A stretch of 64,000 nt of DNA, from the NCBI RefSeq assembly GCF_020037015.1, contig NZ_JAIQDE010000024.1, positions 62,001-126,000 on the forward strand, written 5' to 3'. This document shows positions 7,723 through 16,499 of the stretch, in pieces; positions within the stretch are counted from its first letter, which is position 1, and each line of letters starts with the position of its first letter. Below the pieces are notes generated by a model. That model saw nothing but the letters and a program-made list of their open reading frames with translations, had not been told where the DNA came from and did not search any database. The DNA comes from Corallococcus sp. AS-1-6. GTDB lineage: Bacteria > Myxococcota > Myxococcia > Myxococcales > Myxococcaceae. Both the position numbers and the translations under genes were made by a program.

Positions 7723-10700
7723 CGAGCCACATCGCCCAACCCCTGCCGCTTCCCCCCGGGGAGCACGGCCAGCGCGTGCAGGCGCTCCAGGCCGCGATGC
7801 GCGAGCGCATCCTGGTGCTGGACGGCGCCATGGGCACGCTCCTGCAGGGCCACCAGTTGATGGCGGCGGACTTCGGCGGCGCGGAGTACGAGGGCTGCAA
7901 CGAGCACCTGGTCCTCACCCGCCCGGACGTCATCGAGGGCATCCACGCGAAGTACTTCGCCGCGGGCGCGGACGTGACGGAGACGGACAGCTTCGGCGGC
8001 ACCCCGGTGGTGCTGGCGGAGTTCGAGCTGGGCCACAAGGCGATGGAGATCAACATCGCCGCGTCCCGCCTGGCGCTGAAGGCCGCGAAGGCCGCGGAGG
8101 CGAAGGACGGGCGGATGCGCTGGGTGGCGGGCTCCATTGGCCCCACCACCAAGGCCATCAGCGTCACGGGCGGCATCACCTTCGAGGAGCTGGTGGACAA
8201 CTTCGCCGTGCAGGCGGAGGGGCTCGCCCTGGGCGGTTCCGACTACCTGCTGGTGGAGACGGCGCAGGACACGCGCAACGTGAAGGCGGCGCTGCTGGGC
8301 ATCGACCGGGCCTTCCGGAAGCTGGGCTGGAAGCTGCCGGTGGCGGTGTCCGGCACCATCGAGCCCATGGGCACGATGCTCGCGGGCCAGTCCGTGGAGA
8401 GCCTGGCCACGTCGCTGGAGCACACGGACCTGCTGTACCTGGGGCTCAACTGCGCCACGGGCCCGGACTTCATGACGGACCACATCCGGTCGCTGTCGTC
8501 CATGAGCCCGTTCCCGGTGTCGTGCGTGCCCAACGCGGGCCTGCCGGACGAGAACGGCCAGTACCTGGAGTCGCCGGAGATGATCGCCCGGTCGCTCCGG
8601 CGCTTCTGTGACAACGGTTGGATCAACGTGGTGGGCGGCTGTTGCGGCACGCACGCGGGCCACATCGAGGCGCTCGCCGCCGCGGTGAAGGGGCTCAAGC
8701 CTCGCACGGAAGTTCCGAAGCCGCGCTCGTCGCTGTCCGGCGTGGACTACCTGGAGGTGACGGACGAGCAGCGCCCCATCATCGTGGGTGAGCGCACCAA
8801 CGTCATCGGCAGCAAGAAGTTCAAGGAACTCATCGTCGCGGGCGCGTTCGACGACGCGTCGGAGATTGCCCGCGCCCAGGTGCGGCGGGCGGCGCAGGTC
8901 ATCGACATCTGCCTGGCGAACCCGGACCGGGACGAGCTGGAGGACATGCGCCACTTCCTGGAGGTGGTGGTCAAGAAGGTGCGCGTGCCGCTGATGATCG
9001 ACTCGACGGACGAGAAGGTCATCGCCATGGCGCTCACGTACTGCCAGGGCAAGGCCATCATCAACTCCGTCAACCTGGAGGACGGCGAGGAGCGCTTCGA
9101 GAAGGTCGTCCCGCTGGCGAAGGCGTTCGGCGCGGCGCTGGTGGTGGGCTGCATCGACGAGGTGGGCATGGCCGTCACGCGCGACCGCAAGCTCGCCGTG
9201 GCCGAGCGCAGCTACGAGCTGCTCACCCAGAAGTACGGCATGCGCCCGGAGGACCTCTACTTCGACCCGCTGGTGTTCCCCTGCGCCTCCGGTGACGCGC
9301 AGTACACCGGCAGCGGCGTGGAGACGATCGAGGGCGTGCGGCTGATCAAACAGCGCTTCCCCCAGTGCCGCACGGTGCTGGGCATCAGCAACGTGTCCTT
9401 CGGCCTGCCCACCGCGGGCCGCGAGGTGCTCAACTCCGTGTTCCTGTACCACTGCGTGCAGGCGGGCCTGGACATGGCGCTCGTCAACTCGGAGAAGCTG
9501 GAGCGCTACCCGTCACTGCCGGAGGAGGAGCGCAAGCTCTCCGAGGACCTCATCTACAACCGGGGCACGGACCCCGTGACGCCCTTCGCGGCGCACTTCC
9601 GCGAGCGCAAGCCCGCACGCGCCCAGGTGAGCAGCCTGCCGCTGAACGAGCGGCTCCAGCGCTACATCATCGAGGGCACGCGCGACGGCCTGACGGCGGA
9701 CCTGGACCTGGCGATGAAGGAGATGTCGCCGCTGGAGATCATCAACGGGCCGCTGATGAAGGGCATGGACGAGGTGGGCCGCCTCTTCGGCGCCAACGAG
9801 CTCATCGTCGCGGAGGTGCTCCAGAGCGCGGAGTCCATGAAGGCGGCGGTGAGCCACCTGGAGCCGCACATGAGCAAGACCCAGGCGGCGTCGCGCGGGA
9901 AGATCGTCCTCGCGACGGTGAAGGGGGACGTGCACGACATCGGCAAGAACCTGGTGGAGATCATCCTCGCCAACAACGGCTTCCAGGTGGTGAACCTGGG
10001 CATCAAGGTCCCGCCCGAGCAACTGGTGCTGGCGGTGAAGGAGCACCGCCCGGACATCCTGGGCCTGTCCGGCCTGCTGGTGAAGAGCGCGCACCAGATG
10101 GTGGCCACCGCGGAGGACCTGCGGCGCGCGGGCGTGGAGACGCCCATCCTGGTGGGCGGCGCCGCGCTCAGCCGCAACTTCGTGGACCGCAACATCGCCC
10201 CGGCCTACGGCGGCGGCACGGTGGCCTACGCGCAGGACGCGATGAACGGCCTGGAGCTGGCGAAGCAGATTGTCGAACCGGGCGCGCACGCGAAGCTGCG
10301 GGATGACCTGGCCGCGCGGCGGCTGAAGCTGGCGCAGGAGGCGAAGGACCGGCCCGCGCCCGCGGCCCCGGTGCGCCGCTCGCGCAGCACGGAGGTGCCG
10401 GTGCTGGCCACGGTGCCGCCCGCGCCGGACTTCGCGCGGCACGTGCTCACCAACACGCCGTTGGACCACATCTGGAAGTTCATCAACCCGGTGATGCTCT
10501 ACGGCCGCCACCTGGGCCTGCGCACGTCGTCGCGCGCGCTGGGGACCCCGGCCGAGGCGGAGCTGGCGAAGACGGAGGAGGGCCGCAAGGCGCTGGCGCT
10601 GAAGGAGGCGGTGGAGGAGCTGAAGACGCTCCTGCGCGGCGGCGTGATGCACGCGCGCTCGGTGTTCCAGTTCTTCAAGGCGGCCAGCGACGGCGACCGG

Positions 10701-11234
10701 GTGCTGCTCTTCGACGGCACGACGGGCGAGCCGGTGACGTCCTTCGACTTCCCCCGGCAGGACAAGGACAACGGCCTGTGCCTGGCGGACTACGTGAAGC
10801 CGCTGGAGAACGGCAAGCCGGTGGACGCGCTCTCGCTGTTCGTCACCACCGCGGGCGCGGGCATCCGCGAGCTGTCCGAGGGCTTCAAGGCGAAGGGCGA
10901 GTTCCTCAAGATGCACGCGGTGCAGGCGCTGGCGCTGGAGACCGCGGAGGGCTACGCGGAGCTCCTGCACACGCAACTGCGCAGCATGTGGGGCTTCCCG
11001 GACCGCGCGGACATGACGATGCTGGAGCGCTTCCGCGCGGAGTACACCGGCAAGCGCTACTCGTTCGGCTACCCGGCGTGCCCGCGGCTGGAGGACCAGA
11101 CGAAGCTGTTCGCCGCGCTCAAGCCGGAGGAGATCGGCGTGCAGCTCACCGACGGCTGCATGATGGAGCCCGAGGCGAGCGTGTCCGCCATCGTCTTCCA
11201 CCACCCGGGCGCCACGTACTTCTCCGTGACGTGA
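7719..11234 (+). CDS. metH: Cobalamin-dependent methionine synthase
   Basis: This 1171-residue enzyme transfers a methyl group from 5-methyltetrahydrofolate to homocysteine through cobalamin. All modules are present. The homocysteine domain (about 25-330) has zinc ligands Cys245 (LNCATGP) and Cys308-Cys309 (GGCCGTH). The pterin domain (about 360-620) starts with IIVGERTNVIGS. The cap domain is at about 630-725. The B12 domain has axial His739 in GDVHDIGKN and GLSGLLVKS. The C-terminal SAM-activation domain (about 880-1171) ends with YPACPRLED and DGCMMEPEASVSAI. The length fits full-size MetH. It is coupled to sahR by an ATGA overlap and is followed by a strong hairpin, so the two genes form a bicistronic, SAH-regulated operon. 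Confidence 0.97.
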   Translation: MTSHIAQPLPLPPGEHGQRVQALQAAMRERILVLDGAMGTLLQGHQLMAADFGGAEYEGCNEHLVLTRPDVIEGIHAKYFAAGADVTETDSFGGTPVVLAEFELGHKAMEINIAASRLALKAAKAAEAKDGRMRWVAGSIGPTTKAISVTGGITFEELVDNFAVQAEGLALGGSDYLLVETAQDTRNVKAALLGIDRAFRKLGWKLPVAVSGTIEPMGTMLAGQSVESLATSLEHTDLLYLGLNCATGPDFMTDHIRSLSSMSPFPVSCVPNAGLPDENGQYLESPEMIARSLRRFCDNGWINVVGGCCGTHAGHIEALAAAVKGLKPRTEVPKPRSSLSGVDYLEVTDEQRPIIVGERTNVIGSKKFKELIVAGAFDDASEIARAQVRRAAQVIDICLANPDRDELEDMRHFLEVVVKKVRVPLMIDSTDEKVIAMALTYCQGKAIINSVNLEDGEERFEKVVPLAKAFGAALVVGCIDEVGMAVTRDRKLAVAERSYELLTQKYGMRPEDLYFDPLVFPCASGDAQYTGSGVETIEGVRLIKQRFPQCRTVLGISNVSFGLPTAGREVLNSVFLYHCVQAGLDMALVNSEKLERYPSLPEEERKLSEDLIYNRGTDPVTPFAAHFRERKPARAQVSSLPLNERLQRYIIEGTRDGLTADLDLAMKEMSPLEIINGPLMKGMDEVGRLFGANELIVAEVLQSAESMKAAVSHLEPHMSKTQAASRGKIVLATVKGDVHDIGKNLVEIILANNGFQVVNLGIKVPPEQLVLAVKEHRPDILGLSGLLVKSAHQMVATAEDLRRAGVETPILVGGAALSRNFVDRNIAPAYGGGTVAYAQDAMNGLELAKQIVEPGAHAKLRDDLAARRLKLAQEAKDRPAPAAPVRRSRSTEVPVLATVPPAPDFARHVLTNTPLDHIWKFINPVMLYGRHLGLRTSSRALGTPAEAELAKTEEGRKALALKEAVEELKTLLRGGVMHARSVFQFFKAASDGDRVLLFDGTTGEPVTSFDFPRQDKDNGLCLADYVKPLENGKPVDALSLFVTTAGAGIRELSEGFKAKGEFLKMHAVQALALETAEGYAELLHTQLRSMWGFPDRADMTMLERFRAEYTGKRYSFGYPACPRLEDQTKLFAALKPEEIGVQLTDGCMMEPEASVSAIVFHHPGATYFSVT

Positions 11235-11245
11235 CCGGAGGAACA

Positions 11246-11278
11246 CCGGGAAGAGGGCCGGAGGGCCACTCTTCCCGG
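11246..11278. terminator. Hairpin terminator after metH
   Basis: Perfect 10-bp arms CCGGGAAGAG (11246-11255) and CTCTTCCCGG (11269-11278) enclose a 13-nt loop that can itself pair (GGCC/GGCC). It sits 12 bp past the metH stop and 15 bp before the end of the convergent small-protein gene, so it probably serves both strands. No T run follows. Confidence 0.65.
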
Positions 11279-11292
11279 AAGATGCACGAACG

Positions 11293-11700
11293 TCAGGCGC
11301 GCAGGTCGCGGAGGGCGTCGGAGAAGGCCCCGGCGGCGACGCCCAGGCTGGCGGCCTCCTTGCCGTGCTTCTTCCGGTCCTCGGCGTTCTTCGCCTTGTC
11401 GTCGTTCATCTTCTTGTGCGCCTCGTCGCGGGCCTTGCCCTCGTCGTGGATCGCCTTGTCCTCATCCTTCTTGGCCTTGTCCGTGAGGGCATCCGCGGCC
11501 TTCTTGCCCAGGTCGGCCGCCTTCTTGCCCGTGTCGAGGATGCCCATCAGCGACCACTGCTCCGCCAGCGCCGCCTGCACCGCCTGACGCAGCTCCTGCG
11601 CGCTGTGGCCCACCTCGGGCGCCGCCACCTGGCCCGCCTCCGCCAGCTTCGGCAGGTCCCGCGACGTGATGAGCCCCGCTTCGGTGTTGTGCTTCGACAT
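11293..11700 (-). CDS. Lys/Asp/Glu-rich small protein, possible partner or substrate of the ATP-grasp cluster
   Basis: This 135-residue protein is not recognised. It has an ordered-looking N-terminal part (residues 1-55) with VGHSAQELRQAVQAALAEQW. A low-complexity, very charged middle follows (about 60-112; LTDKAKKDEDKAIHDEGKAR and so on), then a short Ala-rich helix at the end. The start ATG at 11700 has AGGGGGAT upstream. It is the third gene on the minus strand after the two ATP-grasp-type genes, 53 bp downstream of the ligase gene, with a small hairpin in between. The charged middle rich in Lys, Asp and Glu is the type of substrate ATP-grasp peptide ligases act on, but a general stress- or nucleic-acid-binding protein is just as possible. 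Confidence 0.7.
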   Translation of the reverse strand: MSKHNTEAGLITSRDLPKLAEAGQVAAPEVGHSAQELRQAVQAALAEQWSLMGILDTGKKAADLGKKAADALTDKAKKDEDKAIHDEGKARDEAHKKMNDDKAKNAEDRKKHGKEAASLGVAAGAFSDALRDLRA

Positions 11701-11717
11701 GGTGTATCCCCCTGGTG

Positions 11718-11744
11718 ATTCCGGCATTCCCGTAAGGCCGGAAT
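11718..11744. repeat. Inverted repeat between ATP-grasp and small-protein genes
   Basis: ATTCCGGC (11718-11725) and GCCGGAAT (11737-11744) are perfect 8-bp arms with an 11-nt loop. The element lies in the 53-bp gap between the ATP-grasp gene and the small charged protein gene. On the minus strand no T run follows, so it is unlikely to stop transcription from the ligase gene; it could be an RNA processing or attenuation hairpin, or an operator for a separate promoter of the small gene. Confidence 0.5.
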
Positions 11745-11753
11745 TTTACAGCT

Positions 11754-12701
11754 TCATGATGCTAGCGGGGCTTGAAGGGAGCGCGCAAGGGCCTGGGCGA
11801 TGGGAAGCCCCGTGTGCTGCTCGAACCACATGAAGCCGGGGCAGGTATTGACCTCCAGGCACACCCAATCGCGGGGGTCGGCGGAGCCGCCGGGGGGCTC
11901 GATGAGGTCGATGCCGGAGAGGTGGAGGCCGAGCGCGCAAGACAGGCGCCGGCACGCGTCGGCCACGGGCTCCGGCAGGGTGGTGGCGCGCAGGTGCACC
12001 GGGTGGCCGGTCATGTCCGGGTGCCGGTAGTCCAGGGCCTGCGACTCCGCGCGGCAGGCGAAAACTTCACGGCCTCCCACGACGTGGACGCGCACGTTGG
12101 TGCCGCTGATGCGCTGCTGGAACTGGTGGGGCGGCGGAGGCCGTCCCGGCAGGAACGCGGCCCGGGTGTCATCCCAGGAGACCTGTTTCACGAGGGAGCG
12201 CTCGTCGCTGACGGACTTGATGACGGGGTCCCCCGTCAGGCCCCGGGCGAAGGGCTCCCACAGCCGCCAGTCGCCGCCCGCCAGGGTGTCGGGCACGCTC
12301 AGGCCCGCGGCGAGGATGGCGGCGTACTGGCAGGGCTTGCTGTTGTTGGACACCATCGCCGTGGGGCGGTTGGCCACCGGGCCGTGGAAGAGGTCCATGA
12401 GGGCATTCGCATGGGCCCGCTCGGCGCGGACCTCCGGCGTCACGTGTTCGCGGACGCCCCCCGTGCCCAGGCGCGAAAAGATGCCGGAGATGTCCTCCAG
12501 GTCGACGCGCCAGGTGGGAAAGCACACCGCTCCTCGCAGCCTCCGCGAGGCGTGAGGCCCCGGCGCCAGGTCCAGCTCCAGGCGCACCTGCGTGCCCAGG
12601 TGCCGCTGGTCCACGAAGAGGTACTCGCTCTTCGTGTCGGTGAGGTGCGCGAGGAAGAAGGACGTCACCAGCTCATCGATGGGACCCATCAACAAGATCA
12701 C
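11754..12701 (-). CDS. ATP-grasp ligase, possible peptide-modifying (graspetide/RimK-like) enzyme
   Basis: This 315-residue protein has the ATP-grasp layout: a short alpha/beta pre-domain, then DPVIKSVSDERSLVKQ (ATP-binding Lys region) and QQRISGTNVRVHVVGGREVF. The C-terminal metal-binding segment has Asp265 in SGIDLIEP and Glu283 and Asn285 in CLEVNTCPGF. Size and order resemble RimK-like and graspetide (MvdC/MvdD-type) ligases, which form amide or ester links using ATP. The start is a GTG at 12701 overlapping the TGA of the upstream gene, with AGGAGG 7 nt before it, so the two proteins are made together. Substrate is unknown; the charged small protein downstream is one candidate. Confidence 0.75.
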   Translation of the reverse strand: MILLMGPIDELVTSFFLAHLTDTKSEYLFVDQRHLGTQVRLELDLAPGPHASRRLRGAVCFPTWRVDLEDISGIFSRLGTGGVREHVTPEVRAERAHANALMDLFHGPVANRPTAMVSNNSKPCQYAAILAAGLSVPDTLAGGDWRLWEPFARGLTGDPVIKSVSDERSLVKQVSWDDTRAAFLPGRPPPPHQFQQRISGTNVRVHVVGGREVFACRAESQALDYRHPDMTGHPVHLRATTLPEPVADACRRLSCALGLHLSGIDLIEPPGGSADPRDWVCLEVNTCPGFMWFEQHTGLPIAQALARSLQAPLAS

Positions 12702-13537
12702 GGCCCGACCTCCTGGCCCGCGAGCTGAGCGCGGACGAAGTGTTCCGCCTGCTCCACGAGCGCGGGGTGCTCACCGGAGAGCATCGACTCCAGGCCCTCC
12801 GGAACGAACGACAGTTGGAGCGCCGCCCAGGCCGTGGGGGACGCGGAGGGCACCAGCAGGACCTCCAGGAACTCCGCGCCACAGCCGGCCGCGAGCCGCG
12901 CGAGGTCCGCGGCGAGTTCGGGTGTCGGCGCCACCCGGGCCCCGCCGCCGTCTTCGACGCTCCACAGGCTGACCTGCTGGCCCATCACCCACGCCATGTG
13001 GAGCGGCCCCGGCGCGGACACCGTCCACCAGACCCGTGCATCGGTGCCCCCCGCCTCCTGGGGCCAGGGCTTCCACCGGCGGCCGTCCTCGGGGGGCGTG
13101 CCCACATGGAAGTGGGGCGGCGCGAGGACGCAGGCCCCCTCTCGTGCCGGGAGCTGTTGGGCGAGCAGCCGCCAGGAGGGCACCGTCCAGGGGACGGAGA
13201 GCAGGCCCCTGCGGTTGAGGGTGCGCGCGGGGCAGGTGGTGTGGAAGCCCTCGCGCAGGGCCTCCCGCTCCGCGCGCAGGTAGTCCTCCTCCGGGGGCAG
13301 CGGACCTTCGGAGAGGCACCAGAACACGTCCTCGCGCTCCAGCTCCTCGGGGCCTTCGGGACCGAGCAGCCCCGCGCGGAACCGGCCGCCCTTCACCTCC
13401 ACCCAGGGCGTCGTGGTGGCGCCCCAGGCTCTCACGGGCACCTCCACGGCGCGGAACCCGGCGCGCAGGGCCTCGGCGCGCAGGAGGTCGCGCAGGTGTG
13501 GAAACAGCTCCGCGCCGACGAGGACGAGCTTGGGCAT
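12698..13537 (-). CDS. Degenerate ATP-grasp-like partner protein
   Basis: This 279-residue protein is not a recognised family member. It starts with a Rossmann-like strand (MPKLVLVGAELFPHLRDLLR) and has a layout parallel to its downstream neighbour. Its C-terminal segment FLEVLLVPSASPTAWAALQL then SFVPEGLESM can be aligned by eye with SGIDLIEP...DWVCLEVNTCPGFMWF of the ATP-grasp protein. The metal ligands are replaced: Asp by Val226, Glu by Gln241, Asn by Ser243. It may therefore be a pseudoenzyme that pairs with the active ligase. The ATG at 13537 places the first beta strand at the N-terminus as expected; an upstream ATG would add 16 residues. The alignment is by eye. Confidence 0.7.
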   Translation of the reverse strand: MPKLVLVGAELFPHLRDLLRAEALRAGFRAVEVPVRAWGATTTPWVEVKGGRFRAGLLGPEGPEELEREDVFWCLSEGPLPPEEDYLRAEREALREGFHTTCPARTLNRRGLLSVPWTVPSWRLLAQQLPAREGACVLAPPHFHVGTPPEDGRRWKPWPQEAGGTDARVWWTVSAPGPLHMAWVMGQQVSLWSVEDGGGARVAPTPELAADLARLAAGCGAEFLEVLLVPSASPTAWAALQLSFVPEGLESMLSGEHPALVEQAEHFVRAQLAGQEVGP

Positions 13538-13627
13538 GGACCCGGAAGCCTCGCAGGCCGCCTCCCCGGGGAACAATCCCCCCATCCAAGTCCGGCCGCC
13601 TTTTCCCGGAAGGGATAGATTGCCGCC

Positions 13628-14722
13628 ATGCCTTCGCCCACCATCCGTCGCGCCGTCCAGCTCCTGCCCGCGTGTGCCACGACGGGCATTGGCAGCCTGC
13701 CGCACACCCAGGTGGAGCTGGGGCTGCAAGCCGCGCTCGCCCTGGACATCCCGTTCCTGCCGCAGCTCCCGGTGGGTCATCCGTCGGAGCTGATGATCCC
13801 CGCCGCGCTGGAGGGCCTGCCGGGCCTGCGCTTCGACGAGGACGGCGTGTGCACGGTGGACGTGGAGGTGTGGAGCGCGGGGCGCGAGGCCTTCGAGAAG
13901 CGGCTGGAGGCGGCGCTGGCCTCCGGGGACCTGGAGGCCTTCGAGCCCACCGCGGACGCGTGCCGCGCCTGGAGGCCGTTCCTCTGGGAGGTGGAGCACC
14001 GCAAGCTCGCGTTCGCGAAGGCGCAGCTCGCCGGCCCCTTCACGGTGCGCTCCGTGGTGCGCACCGCGACGGGTGAGCCGGTGCTCTCGGTGCCGGGGCT
14101 GGACGCGGCGCTGTACCGGCTGGTGATGGTGCGCGCGCTGGCCATGGTGCGCGCCCTCAAGCGCACGGGCACCACGCCCCTGTTCTACCTGGACGAGCCC
14201 GGCCTCTACGCCTACGTGCGGATGAACCCGCAGCACCTGTTGGCCCAGCAGGAGCTGCGGCTGCTGGTGGTGGCGCTGCAGCGCGAGGGCGCGCTCGTGG
14301 GCATCCACTGCTGCGGCAACACGGACTGGGGCGTGCTGCTGGACGCGCAGGCGGACCTCGTGTCCCTGGACGTGCGGCTGTCGCTGGACGCGATGCTGGA
14401 GGAGACGGACGCGCTCAAGCGCTTCCTGGACTCCGGCGCCACGCTGAGCCTGGGCGTCATCCCCACGGACCTGGCGTCCACGTATTCGGTGGAGGAGCTG
14501 TCGGACTCGGTGGAGGCGTCGTTGAAGGCGGCGCTGCCGGACGGCATCGGCTTCTCACGCGCGCTGTCCACGGTGCTGCTGACGCCCGCGTGCGGGCTGG
14601 CGATGCGCTCGGTGATGGACGCCGAGCGCATCCTGGAGGAGCTGAAGCAGGCCCAGCGCCGGCTGAAGCGGGCGCTGGAGTTCGAGCGCCCGGCCCTCCA
14701 GGGACTTCCGCCCGCGCACTGA
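13628..14722 (+). CDS. Cobalamin-independent methionine synthase-like protein (core MetE)
   Basis: This 364-residue protein resembles the C-terminal catalytic barrel of MetE. It starts with CATTGIGSLPHTQVELGLQ. A zinc-type motif follows in LVGIHCCGNTDWGVLL (His-Cys), and the third ligand Cys is in LLTPACGLAMRS near the end. It lacks the N-terminal MetE barrel, as do stand-alone core-MetE proteins. Some of these are proposed to take methyl groups from B12 proteins or other donors. The start ATG at 13628 has GGAAGGGATAG upstream. It is transcribed divergently from the ATP-grasp cluster with 90 bp between starts. With metH in the same window it may be a second, differently supplied, methionine synthase; a related UROD-like methyltransferase is the alternative. 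Confidence 0.8.
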   Translation: MPSPTIRRAVQLLPACATTGIGSLPHTQVELGLQAALALDIPFLPQLPVGHPSELMIPAALEGLPGLRFDEDGVCTVDVEVWSAGREAFEKRLEAALASGDLEAFEPTADACRAWRPFLWEVEHRKLAFAKAQLAGPFTVRSVVRTATGEPVLSVPGLDAALYRLVMVRALAMVRALKRTGTTPLFYLDEPGLYAYVRMNPQHLLAQQELRLLVVALQREGALVGIHCCGNTDWGVLLDAQADLVSLDVRLSLDAMLEETDALKRFLDSGATLSLGVIPTDLASTYSVEELSDSVEASLKAALPDGIGFSRALSTVLLTPACGLAMRSVMDAERILEELKQAQRRLKRALEFERPALQGLPPAH

Positions 14723-14752
14723 AGCCGCGCGCGGGCGGCCTCGAGCGGCGGA

Positions 14753-14995
14753 CTACTGACGGCCGAGCCGCAGCTCGCGCTCCGCCTGGTGCCAGTCCTG
14801 CTCGGGGTTGCCGTGCGTGCCGCCCCGGGCCTGGAAGATTTCGTAGGCGCGGCGGGCGATCTGCTCCTGCGTGGGCGCGGCGGTCTTGCTCGTGGGCGCG
14901 CTCGCCGTGGCCGCCGGCTTCTTGTCCTCGGTCCGCTCCGGCGCGGCCTTGGGGGCCGGGTTCGGTTGGGACTTCTGCGCGTTCTGACGGGCCAT
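14753..14995 (-). CDS. DUF2934-domain small protein
   Basis: This 80-residue protein has a disordered Ala/Lys/Pro/Thr-rich N-terminal half (PAPKAAPERTEDKKPAATAS) and a C-terminal DUF2934 helix pair. The latter reads IARRAYEIFQARGGTHGNPE then QDWHQAERELR. DUF2934 proteins are short, often stress-related by context, and without known activity. The ATG at 14995 has an AGGAGGAAA Shine-Dalgarno. About 200 bp of non-coding DNA separate it from mutY upstream on the same strand, enough for its own promoter. Confidence 0.85.
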   Translation of the reverse strand: MARQNAQKSQPNPAPKAAPERTEDKKPAATASAPTSKTAAPTQEQIARRAYEIFQARGGTHGNPEQDWHQAERELRLGRQ

Positions 14996-15194
14996 GGGGT
15001 TTCCTCCTGGAAAAGGCGACCTGAAGCTTCGGCCGCGCCCCTCTCTCGCGGAAGAGACCCAAGGCGTACGGGGTTGCCGGAGCGACATCCCAGGTCGCGA
15101 AGTGTTGAGGGACCAACGGGCCATCCCGCTCGGAAAATCCGTCAGCGGAAGGGCCCTGGACGGGTGGTCCGCGAGCGCAAGCCCACCAGGCGCT

Positions 15195-16358
15195 TCATCG
15201 CCTGGTCGCCCTCTTCGCGGGCGGGGCCTCGGCGCCCATCACGCCGTGCCCCAGCGCCGCGTCGAGCGCGCGCTGCATCGCGGTGCTCATGCCCAGCGCC
15301 TCCGCCTCCTGGGGCGTGCACCAGCGCAGCTCCTGGAACGCGGCGGACTTCGTGGGGCGCGCGTCGCCCGTCACGCGCAGCAGCCGCAGCGTGAGGTCGC
15401 GGTGGGTGAGCTGCCGGCGCACGCTGTCCAGCGTGCCCACGTGCGTGAGCGGCGCGCCCAGCACCGTGGCCAGCCGCTGCGTCGCCTCCGCTTCGGACGT
15501 GTCCTCCTCCACCTCCACGGCGGGCAGCTCCCACAATCCGCCGAAGAGGCCCTTGTCCGCGCGCCGCGCGAAGAGGAGCGTGCCCGCGTGCGGCCACACG
15601 GCCAGCGCCAGGAACAGCTTGCGTGGAGCGGCGCGCACCTTGGCCGGCGGCAGCTCATCCACGCGCCCCTTCTTGAACGCGATGCACCCGTCGCGCACGG
15701 GGCACAGCAGGCACAGCGGAGACTCCGGCCGGCACACCGTGGCGCCGTGCTCCATCAGCGCCTGGTTGAAGTCCCCGGGCCGCTCGCTCTTCACCAGCGC
15801 GGAGGCCAGCGCCCAGAGCGTGGCCTCGCGGTCGCGGTCGCCGGGCAGCCCCTCCACCTCGAAGAGGCGCGACAGGACGCGCGCCACGTTGCCGTCCACG
15901 ATGGGCGCCTCTTCACCGAAGGCGATGGAGGCCACGGCCCCGGCGGTGTAGCGCCCGAAGCCGGGCAGGGTGAGCAACGCCTCTGCCGTGGCCGGGAGCT
16001 TCCCGCCGAAGCGCTCCACCACCTCCTGCGCGGCCCGGTGCAGGTTGCGCGCGCGCGAGTAGTAGCCCAGCCCCTTCCACCCGGAGAGCACGTCGTCCAG
16101 GGGCGCGGAGGCCAGCGCCTTCACCGTGGGAAAGCGCGTGAGGAAACGCTCCCAGTACGGGATGACCGTGGACACCTGCGTCTGCTGGAGCATGACCTCG
16201 CTGAGCCAGATGGCGTACGGGTCGCGGGTGCGCCGCCAGGGCAGGTCGCGCTTGTTCCGGTCGTACCAGGAGAGCAGCGGACCGTGGATGGCGGTGTGAC
16301 GTTCAGGGGAGACGGGGGCGGGGAGTGCCCCGGTGTCGGTGCGCTTGCGTGGGCTCAT
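15195..16358 (-). CDS. mutY: A/G-specific adenine DNA glycosylase
   Basis: MutY removes adenine mispaired with 8-oxoguanine. The 387-residue protein has the HhH-GPD core: WLSEVMLQQTQVSTVIPYW near residue 50, the hairpin LPGFGRYTAGAVASIAFGEE and catalytic Asp in PIVDGNVARV. The [4Fe-4S] ligands follow in CRPESPLCLLCPVRDGC. The C-terminal NUDIX-like domain for 8-oxoG recognition starts at about residue 240 (LALAVWPHAGTLLFARR). Length is normal for MutY. The start ATG at 16358 has only a weak GAAGAA upstream. It faces away from the Cas4/AddB-like nuclease gene, sharing a 141-bp promoter region. Confidence 0.95.
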   Translation of the reverse strand: MSPRKRTDTGALPAPVSPERHTAIHGPLLSWYDRNKRDLPWRRTRDPYAIWLSEVMLQQTQVSTVIPYWERFLTRFPTVKALASAPLDDVLSGWKGLGYYSRARNLHRAAQEVVERFGGKLPATAEALLTLPGFGRYTAGAVASIAFGEEAPIVDGNVARVLSRLFEVEGLPGDRDREATLWALASALVKSERPGDFNQALMEHGATVCRPESPLCLLCPVRDGCIAFKKGRVDELPPAKVRAAPRKLFLALAVWPHAGTLLFARRADKGLFGGLWELPAVEVEEDTSEAEATQRLATVLGAPLTHVGTLDSVRRQLTHRDLTLRLLRVTGDARPTKSAAFQELRWCTPQEAEALGMSTAMQRALDAALGHGVMGAEAPPAKRATRR

Positions 16359-16499
16359 GTGATTCTTCGCGGGGGGCGCGGCACCATACCCGTACGGTCG
16401 GGCGCACCCGGCGTTTCTACCAACGGCGGGGGGCGGTTGTCCGGCCGCCCGTCCCTCTTCTGGCGGGGCGGGCGATCGTCTATAGGATGCCCCGCGTCC

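Noticed and set aside
11718-11744. Inverted repeat as terminator of the ATP-grasp gene
   Set aside because: There is no T run on the minus strand after the hairpin; the T-rich side lies on the plus strand.
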